A stretch of 64,000 nucleotides of DNA from an uncultured Pelagibacteraceae bacterium. GTDB taxonomy: Bacteria; Pseudomonadota; Alphaproteobacteria; Pelagibacterales; Pelagibacteraceae. The notes under the pieces are model-generated. The model made no database searches. It was not told where the DNA came from and worked only from the letters and a program-made list of their open reading frames with translations. Position numbers and translations under genes: made by a program. Shown one piece after another: positions 58,070 to 64,000 of the stretch. Position 1 is the stretch's first letter. Each line of letters opens with the position of its first letter. Where the stretch lies: assembly GCA_902633335.1 (NCBI GenBank), contig CACPFY010000001.1:1-64000 (forward strand), read 5' to 3'.

Positions 58070-60123
58070 GATATTCCTTCTAGTTTAGAAAAGTTAATAA
58101 AATTGTTAAAAGTATTACAAAACATTTTTAATAACTCTAGCCTATTATTTTTAATATCATTATTGTCATCATTTACAATAACATTATCGAAAAATTTATC
58201 AGTGAATATCTTAACTTCTGATAGGCTTAAAAGTAATTTTTCATAATCTTTATCTTGTTCATTTACTGTAAAAGATTTTCGAATCTCATTAAGCTTTTCA
58301 AATAAGTGTTTTTCTTCATCCTTTCTAAATAAAACAGCATCTGGTCTACCTGATAAATTTTCTTTTGCGCTTTCCACAATATTAAATGCTCTTTTGTAAG
58401 AACTAATTGCATTAATTCCAGCTTCTTTATTTATATATTTGTTCATTAAAGTGTTTTTTTTGTAGAGGTCAAAATAATTGTCGCTAAAGTATGAACTTAT
58501 AGATGCTTCAATAATATCGTTTTTTATATTTTTGTCTTTTAAAATATTTTTCATTCTTTCCTTGAGAAAATTTAATATTTCATTTTCAGAATTTTCATTA
58601 GTCTTTCTTACCCCTTGTTCCTCAAGTAATTTAATATTGTAACTTATTAAATTTCTGAGTTTTAAATTTAATTTATTATCAATAATAGTTCGTAATAATC
58701 CAATTGCCGATCTTCTCAAAGCAAAAGGATCTTTTGAACTAGTTGGTTTTTCATTAATTAGAAAAAATCCAACTAAAGTATCAATTTTATCTGATATCGC
58801 CACAATATAACTGATTGGTTTTTTAGAAGTCATAGAATTATTTCCTAATGGAAGATAATGATCACTTACTGCATTTGATACATCCTCCTCAAAACCTTGG
58901 CTTAAAGCAAAATATTTTCCCAAGAGTCCTTGTAGATCAGGATATTCATTTACCAAGTCCGAACATAAATCAGATTTAGAGATGGATGCTGCTATCTCTG
59001 CTTTCTCCTTGTTTAAATTAAACTCATCAGCCAACATACCACTCAATTTTCTTAATCTCTGAGTTTTGTCATAAACAGAACCAAGTCCCTCATAAAATTT
59101 TACATCTTTAAGTTTTGCAATTTGTTTAATTAAATTTTTTGATTTATCTTTATCCCAAAAGAATTTGGCATCTGCTAATCTAGCCTCTACTACTCTTTTG
59201 TTTCCATCCTTAATAAGATTATTTGTATCTTTTTTATTTGTGACTACTAAAAAGAAGTTAGTGATTTCGTCTTTTTTATCTATAATAGGGAAATATCTTT
59301 GATGATTTTGTAATGTGGAAATAATAATTTCTTTTGGTAATTCTAAATATTTTTTGTCAAAATCAATTAAAAGTACTTGAGGGTCTTCTACGATATTGGT
59401 TACCTCTTTTATAAGTTTAAGGTCATAAAGATTCTTAAAATTTTTAACTTTATAAAAACTTTCAAATTTTTTGATTATCTTTTGCTCTCTTTCTTCATGA
59501 TTAAGTATTATATTATTATTTAATAATAATTTTTGATAATCCTTAATAGTTTTCACTTTAACAACTTTGGTATCGAGGTCTTTTTCTATTACAGTACAGT
59601 CGCTAGCTCTTAAGTGACCATAGCTAAAAGCAAGTATTTCTCTATTATATACTGCTAAAATAGATCTAAGAGGTCTTCCCCATAATAAGTCTGTATCAGA
59701 CCACCTCATTGATTTTTTCCATTTTATTGAAGCAATACTATTTACAACTATTTTTTTTAACACTTCTGAAGTTAAAACTTCCTTGCTTTTAGTTTTAATA
59801 TAGTAAAATTTTCCTTTATCGTTCTGCTTTTCCATAAGATCTTTTCGAGATGAGTTATGTGCTTTTAAAAAATTATTTATAACATCTTCCATAACACCGA
59901 CTTTTGGACCTCTTATCTCTTTGGATGGAATTTTAATTTTTTCCGAAAAATCTTTGAGAAATATTGTGAGTCTTGTTGGAGATGAAAAAGCTTTTAAAGA
60001 TCCAAATTTTAAGTTTTCCTCTATTAAAGAGCTTTTAATTTTTGTTTCTAGATCATTTCTTGCATTAATTTGTAGATTGGGCGGTATCTCTTCACTATAA
60101 AGTTCTAATATAAATTCTGACAT
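58066..60123 (-). CDS. glyS: Glycyl-tRNA synthetase beta subunit
   Basis: GlyS is the tRNA-binding beta subunit of the bacterial alpha2beta2 glycyl-tRNA synthetase. It begins SEFILELYSEEIPPNLQI, contains LWGRPLRSILAVYNREIL, and ends with an HD-like and anticodon-binding region (FFDNVIVNDDN). The 685 residues are typical. It follows glyQ with a 4-bp gap and runs into ppdK. Confidence 0.95.
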   Translation of the reverse strand: MSEFILELYSEEIPPNLQINARNDLETKIKSSLIEENLKFGSLKAFSSPTRLTIFLKDFSEKIKIPSKEIRGPKVGVMEDVINNFLKAHNSSRKDLMEKQNDKGKFYYIKTKSKEVLTSEVLKKIVVNSIASIKWKKSMRWSDTDLLWGRPLRSILAVYNREILAFSYGHLRASDCTVIEKDLDTKVVKVKTIKDYQKLLLNNNIILNHEEREQKIIKKFESFYKVKNFKNLYDLKLIKEVTNIVEDPQVLLIDFDKKYLELPKEIIISTLQNHQRYFPIIDKKDEITNFFLVVTNKKDTNNLIKDGNKRVVEARLADAKFFWDKDKSKNLIKQIAKLKDVKFYEGLGSVYDKTQRLRKLSGMLADEFNLNKEKAEIAASISKSDLCSDLVNEYPDLQGLLGKYFALSQGFEEDVSNAVSDHYLPLGNNSMTSKKPISYIVAISDKIDTLVGFFLINEKPTSSKDPFALRRSAIGLLRTIIDNKLNLKLRNLISYNIKLLEEQGVRKTNENSENEILNFLKERMKNILKDKNIKNDIIEASISSYFSDNYFDLYKKNTLMNKYINKEAGINAISSYKRAFNIVESAKENLSGRPDAVLFRKDEEKHLFEKLNEIRKSFTVNEQDKDYEKLLLSLSEVKIFTDKFFDNVIVNDDNNDIKNNRLELLKMFCNTFNNFINFSKLEGIS

Positions 60124-60127
60124 AATA

Positions 60128-61004
60128 TTACTGACTTTCTAACCATAATTTTCCAGAACCTTTTGATAGCTCTCTTATTCTGTCAATGTAGTTTGCTCTT
60201 TCTGCTACCCCTATAACTCCCCTTGCATCTAATAAATTAAATATGTGACTAGCTTTTAAACATTGGTCATATGCTGGGAGAGCAAGTTTTTTATTCAAAA
60301 GAGATTTACATTCATTTTCAGCATGCTCAAAATTTGACAGTAAAATTTTAGTATCTGCATATTCAAAATTATATGCCGAAAATTCTTTTTCTGATTGATG
60401 ATAAATATCTTTATATTTAACTCCCTCGCTATTCCATTCAATGTCAAAGACATTTTTCTTCCCTTGTACAAACATACATAGTCTTTCTAAACCATATGTA
60501 AGTTCAACCGGAACAGGTTTGCAGTCTATACCAGTCATTTGCTGAAAATAAGTAAATTGAGTTATCTCCATGCCATCGCACCAAACTTCCCAACCTAACC
60601 CAGCAGCTCCTAGCGTAGGGCTTTCCCAATCATCTTCTACAAATCTTATGTCATGTTTTTTTACATCTATTCCAATAGCCGCTAGACTTTTTAAATAAAT
60701 ATTTTTAATATTTTTTGGCGAAGGTTTTATTATTACTTGAAATTGATAATAATGTTGTAATCTATTTGGATTTTCTCCATATCTTCCATCGGTAGGTCGT
60801 CTTGATGGTTGAACATAGGCCGCTTTCCATGGATTAGGACCTAAAGATCTTAGTGTGGTAGCGGGATGAAATGTTCCTGCTCCTACTTCTAAATCATAAG
60901 GTTGAAGCAATACACATCCATATTTTCCCCAGAACTTTTGCAGACTCATTACTATTTCTTGAAATGTCTGACCTTTAGAATTATCGTTTTTTCTTTTTTA
61001 GCAT
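60128..61004 (-). CDS. glyQ: Glycyl-tRNA synthetase alpha subunit, 5' frameshift as given
   Basis: GlyQ is the catalytic alpha subunit. The body is highly conserved: [40 protein letters not shown] and [12 protein letters not shown]. The ORF track starts at an internal ATG (60949), which lacks the conserved [13 protein letters not shown] lead-in. That lead-in is encoded just upstream in frame, but no start codon opens it. An ATG at 61004, adjacent to the upstream S49 stop, reads into it only if one A is dropped from the paired A6 runs (60987-60992, 60994-60999), giving [17 protein letters not shown]. The gene thus carries one extra A near its start in this sequence. Corrected length is about 291 residues. 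Confidence 0.93.
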
Positions 61005-61817
61005 TTATAAACCAAATCTTTGCCATAAACTTTTTTCTTCTAGGTTGTTCAAAATACTTTCGATTTGATTATCAATTGATGAAGATAATTTTTTTGCTAA
61101 AAATCCCTTTTGTTTTTCAAATTTTTTAATAATTACTTTATCTCCAAATTTTTCTCTTAATACTTGATCTGCGTTTCCTATCCCGTCAATTAATCCAAGT
61201 TTAAGCGCCACCGATCCTGCCCAAAATTCACCAGTAAATATATTATTTTTTTCTGGATCTTTAATTTTATCTCCCCTACTTTGCTTTACAATTTTTATGA
61301 AGTCTGAGTGCAAGTCTAATTGTATTTTTTTCAATCTTTCAACATCCTCTTGCTTCTCTTCTACAAAAGGATCTAGAGTACTTTTATTTTTACCTGCTGT
61401 ATAAATTCTTCTTTCAACCCCAATCTTTTTAATTAGATCTTTGAAACCAAATGACGCCGATATTACCCCAATAGATCCAATTATAGAACTTGAATTAGCG
61501 TAGATTTCGTCTCCAGCGCATGCAATAAAATAACCACCTGATGCAGCTACATCCTCGGCAAATATAATAACTTTAGTCTTATTTTTTTGAGCTAATTGTC
61601 TGATATAGCTATAAATCAAATGTGATTGAACTGGTGATCCACCTGGAGAATTAATTGAGATCGCTACAGTTTTTGCTTTTTTGTAAGAAAATGCTTTTTT
61701 AAGAATTTCCTGCTGGTTAGCTAAATCTATACCTTGTTTAAATCTTCCAACAGACCCTATCACTCCAGTCATCCTGACATGAGGTATAATTATTTTTTTT
61801 TTAAATAATGAAAACAT
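61005..61817 (-). CDS. S49 family serine peptidase (SppA/SohB-like)
   Basis: This is a signal-peptide peptidase A-type Ser/Lys protease. The nucleophile Ser is in SIIGSIGVISAS after EDVAASGGYFIACAGDEIYA, and the general-base Lys is in RIYTAGKNKSTLDPF. The 270 residues represent the short single-domain form. There is no strong N-terminal membrane helix, so it may be peripheral. Its stop directly abuts the glyQ start at 61004, an order (S49 peptidase, glyQ, glyS, ppdK) seen in other alphaproteobacteria. Confidence 0.88.
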   Translation of the reverse strand: MFSLFKKKIIIPHVRMTGVIGSVGRFKQGIDLANQQEILKKAFSYKKAKTVAISINSPGGSPVQSHLIYSYIRQLAQKNKTKVIIFAEDVAASGGYFIACAGDEIYANSSSIIGSIGVISASFGFKDLIKKIGVERRIYTAGKNKSTLDPFVEEKQEDVERLKKIQLDLHSDFIKIVKQSRGDKIKDPEKNNIFTGEFWAGSVALKLGLIDGIGNADQVLREKFGDKVIIKKFEKQKGFLAKKLSSSIDNQIESILNNLEEKSLWQRFGL

Positions 61818-61959
61818 AAACGAGTATTAATATTTTACTTATATCAATACTATAAAAAATTTTAATCAATTATTACGCTACTCCTAGTTGAATTGAAGGT
61901 GCGGCAACAGGTTTTAAATAAGATTATAATATTTCGGTTAGGTTGTGTAAAAACTATCT
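61818..61959. other. Divergent intergenic region with a G+C-richer island
   Basis: This 142-bp gap separates the S49 peptidase and ispB starts. Bases about 61874-61913 are markedly richer in G+C than the surroundings (for example GGTGCGGCAACAGG). On the minus strand the island reads as a closed-off frame ending PVAAPSIQLGVA with a stop but no start codon, so it could be a gene remnant. A TATAAT lies at 61925-61930 upstream of ispB without a clear -35 box. Confidence 0.3.
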
Positions 61960-62973
61960 ATGGGATCAGTTATTCCACTTAAAAATTCTGCTAATTCTGC
62001 TTATCTTGATTTAAGAAATCTAGTAACTAACAAACTAGAAAAGGTTGAGGAATTAATTAATCTCAAGCTTGAGAGTAAGGTTGATCTTATTCAGAAAATG
62101 ACAAAACATCATTTAAATTCAGGTGGCAAAAGACTAAGGGCTCTTTTAACTTTAGGCTCAGCTAAATTGGCTGGTTATGATTTGGGGGACAGAGATATTA
62201 ATCTGGCTAGTTGTGTTGAATTAATTCATTCTGCAACTTTATTACACGACGACGTAATTGACGAGAGCGATTTGAGAAGAGGAAATAAAACCACAAACAA
62301 TATTTGGGGTAATCAATCTTCAATTTTGACTGGGGATTATCTATTAAGTAGATGTTTTGAAATTATGGTAGATGATGGAGATTTAGAAATATTAAAATTA
62401 TTATCTTCTACTTCTTCCAAAATTGCACAGGGAGAGGTGCTGCAATTACAACACAAAGGTGAAGCAGATCTTTTGGAAGAGACATATACAAAAATTATCA
62501 ATTTAAAAACAGCAGCTTTATTTTCTGCAGCAACTAAAACAGGTGCTTGTTTAGGTAAACTTGACATTAAGGAAAAGGAGGCATTAGCTTCTTATGGAAA
62601 AAATCTCGGTCTGGCTTTTCAAATTGCTGACGATGCTTTGGATTACTTTGCCAAAGAAATTTTATTTGGAAAAGAAGTTGGAAAAGATTTTTACGAAGGT
62701 AAAACTACCTTGCCATTGATAATAATTTTTCAAAGAGCAAATGATGAGGAAAAAGATTTTCTAAAAGAAATATTTAAGAAAGAAAAAAGAAATGAAGATG
62801 ATTTTAGCGAAGTATTATCACTTATTAATAAATATAAAGCAGTAGAAGAAAGTTTAAAAAGAGCCGAATATTTTGTAAACGTTTCAAGAGACGCTTTAGC
62901 AATTTTTCCAAATAGTAGAGAAAAAAATATTTTACAAAACTTATCAAGTTTTAGTTTAAATAGATCATTCTAA
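61960..62973 (+). CDS. ispB: Polyprenyl diphosphate synthase (octaprenyl type)
   Basis: This trans-prenyltransferase builds the ubiquinone side chain. The first Asp-rich motif is LLHDDVIDESDLRRG, and the second is FQIADDALDYF. The 337 residues match IspB; chain length cannot be read with certainty. It is divergent from the S49 peptidase gene across 142 bp, and its stop overlaps the convergent pdxH as CTAA. Confidence 0.93.
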   Translation: MGSVIPLKNSANSAYLDLRNLVTNKLEKVEELINLKLESKVDLIQKMTKHHLNSGGKRLRALLTLGSAKLAGYDLGDRDINLASCVELIHSATLLHDDVIDESDLRRGNKTTNNIWGNQSSILTGDYLLSRCFEIMVDDGDLEILKLLSSTSSKIAQGEVLQLQHKGEADLLEETYTKIINLKTAALFSAATKTGACLGKLDIKEKEALASYGKNLGLAFQIADDALDYFAKEILFGKEVGKDFYEGKTTLPLIIIFQRANDEEKDFLKEIFKKEKRNEDDFSEVLSLINKYKAVEESLKRAEYFVNVSRDALAIFPNSREKNILQNLSSFSLNRSF

Positions 62974-63599
62974 GGATACAAAAGTTCTTTTTTCCAACTT
63001 CCGTTTTCTTTTTTATAATTTAATCTCTCATGTATTCGGCCCTCTCCATCTAACCAGAATTCAATTTGAGACGGCATTAATCTCCACCCAGACCAATGCG
63101 AAGGTCTAGGCACGTTATTAGATGGATATTTTTTTTCATAAGTTTTTATTTTTTTTATAAAATCATCCCTTTTATCTAAAATTTCAGATTGGGAAGAAGC
63201 CCATGCACCAATTTTATTTTTATATGGTCTTGAATTATAATAATCATCCGCCTCTTTATCTGTAACTTTTTCAACTTCTCCGACTATTCTTATTTGTCTT
63301 CTAATACTTTTCCAATGAAAACACATAGATGATTTTTTGTTAATCTTTAAATCACTTCCTTTTTTACTATTAAAATTTGTATAAAAGACAAATCCTTTAT
63401 CACTCAACCCTTTAAGAAGGACCATTCTTACACTTGGTTGATTGTGGTCATCCACTGTAGCAACCGCTACAGCATTTGGGTCATTAATTTCAGTCTCCTC
63501 GGCTTTAGCGAACCATTTTTTGAATAATTCTATTGGATTATTGGCTTCTTCAAAGCATTTATCCAAGCCTAGAGAGTTTTTGCCATTATTTTGATTCAT
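62970..63599 (-). CDS. pdxH: Pyridoxamine 5'-phosphate oxidase
   Basis: PdxH is the FMN enzyme that makes pyridoxal phosphate from pyridoxamine or pyridoxine phosphate. Motifs are PNAVAVATVDDHNQPSVRMV, GFVFYTNFNSKKGSDL, RPSHWSGWRLMPSQIEFWLD and the C-terminal RIHERLNY. The 209 residues are normal. Together with pdxA it is one of two vitamin B6 genes in the window. It is divergent from aroC. Confidence 0.96.
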   Translation of the reverse strand: MNQNNGKNSLGLDKCFEEANNPIELFKKWFAKAEETEINDPNAVAVATVDDHNQPSVRMVLLKGLSDKGFVFYTNFNSKKGSDLKINKKSSMCFHWKSIRRQIRIVGEVEKVTDKEADDYYNSRPYKNKIGAWASSQSEILDKRDDFIKKIKTYEKKYPSNNVPRPSHWSGWRLMPSQIEFWLDGEGRIHERLNYKKENGSWKKELLYP

Positions 63600-63633
63600 A
63601 ATTTATTTAAAATAATTTATACATTAAATAACT

Positions 63634-64000
63634 ATGTCTTTTAATACTTTTGGAAAAATTTTTAGGTTTACAACTTGGGGGGAATCGCATGGGCCTGCTA
63701 TTGGCTGTATAGTTGATGGTTGTCCACCAAATATTCCTATTTCTGAGAAAGAAATTCAAAAAGATATGGATAAGAGAAGGCCTGGGCAGTCAAAATTTAC
63801 TACGCAAAGGAAAGAAAGTGATAAAGTTTCGATTTTATCTGGCGTCTTCCAAGGTAAAACTACGGGAACTCCTATTTCAATGATTATTTATAATGAGGAC
63901 AAAAGATCTAGAGATTATGAGTCAATCAAAGATAAATTTAGGCCGGGACATGCTGACTTCACGTATTTTAAAAAGTACGGTGTAAGGGATTATAGAGGCG
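63634..64000 (+). CDS. aroC: Chorismate synthase, 3' end outside window
   Basis: This frame is missing from the ORF track because it runs off the right edge. From the ATG at 63634 it reads [20 protein letters not shown], then [30 protein letters not shown] and [15 protein letters not shown]. These are the signature segments of chorismate synthase, the FMN-dependent last step of the shikimate pathway. About 122 of the expected 360 or so codons are visible. Confidence 0.96.
   Translation, partial: MSFNTFGKIFRFTTWGESHGPAIGCIVDGCPPNIPISEKEIQKDMDKRRPGQSKFTTQRKESDKVSILSGVFQGKTTGTPISMIIYNEDKRSRDYESIKDKFRPGHADFTYFKKYGVRDYRG

Overview
The window reads as a chromosomal segment of a SAR11-type marine alphaproteobacterium (Candidatus Pelagibacter or a close relative). 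The basis is strong A+T bias, almost no intergenic DNA, alphaproteobacterial gene neighbourhoods (lptF-lptG-lptD-surA-pdxA-rsmA; fabD-fabG-acpP; rpsF-rpsR-rplI), and a proteorhodopsin gene next to ferredoxin, ferredoxin reductase and glutathione-transferase genes. Almost every gene is core metabolism or housekeeping. I see no IS element, prophage, CRISPR array, rRNA operon or genomic island. The longest stretch without a recognised gene is about 280 bases (50222-50499), and it holds a possible 39-codon membrane protein.

Layout. 1-4.0 kb: DUF2066 protein (partial), purM (frameshifted as given), purN, ndk, pepA. 4.2-11.4 kb: LPS-transport and outer-membrane operon lptF-lptG-lptD-surA running into pdxA and rsmA. 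11.4-13.9 kb: gmk, acpP, fabG, fabD. 14.0-21.1 kb: rpsF-rpsR-rplI, dnaB, an MMPL/RND transporter, cvpA, purF. 21.1-28.9 kb, minus strand: psd-pssA-rlmE-guaB-TPR-guaA-panB-YfgM-like-bamB. 29.0-41.2 kb: icd, alaS, DUF779 with aldehyde dehydrogenase, recA, a TolC-like protein, glycerate kinase, a GFA protein and two membrane glycosyltransferases. 41.2-46.6 kb: dksA, gst, ferredoxin reductase, ferredoxin, proteorhodopsin, prpE. 46.6-55.4 kb: a dihydroorotase-like protein, ygfZ, an Asp/Glu racemase, a methyltransferase, fhs, NAD-formate dehydrogenase, tRNA-Leu(GAG), nadA, nadC. 55.4-64.0 kb: ppdK, glyS, glyQ (5' end frameshifted as given), an S49 peptidase, a polyprenyl synthase, pdxH, and the start of aroC.

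Functional themes. Purine synthesis is scattered over the window (purM, purN, purF, guaB, guaA). One-carbon metabolism appears as a convergent fhs/fdh pair. Light-driven proton pumping is encoded by a blue-type proteorhodopsin: Gln at the tuning position, with the Asp, Glu and Lys of a proton pump present. Its promoter carries two perfect 18-bp palindromes, and a strong terminator separates it from the ferredoxin genes.

Most notable observations: two essential genes (purM, glyQ) each broken by a one-base error in a poly-A run; an IMP dehydrogenase with no CBS module; ten convergent gene pairs whose stop codons abut or overlap; the paired palindromes at the proteorhodopsin promoter; and perfect hairpins after recA and between the aldehyde dehydrogenase and DUF779 genes. 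I found no clearly new multi-gene system.
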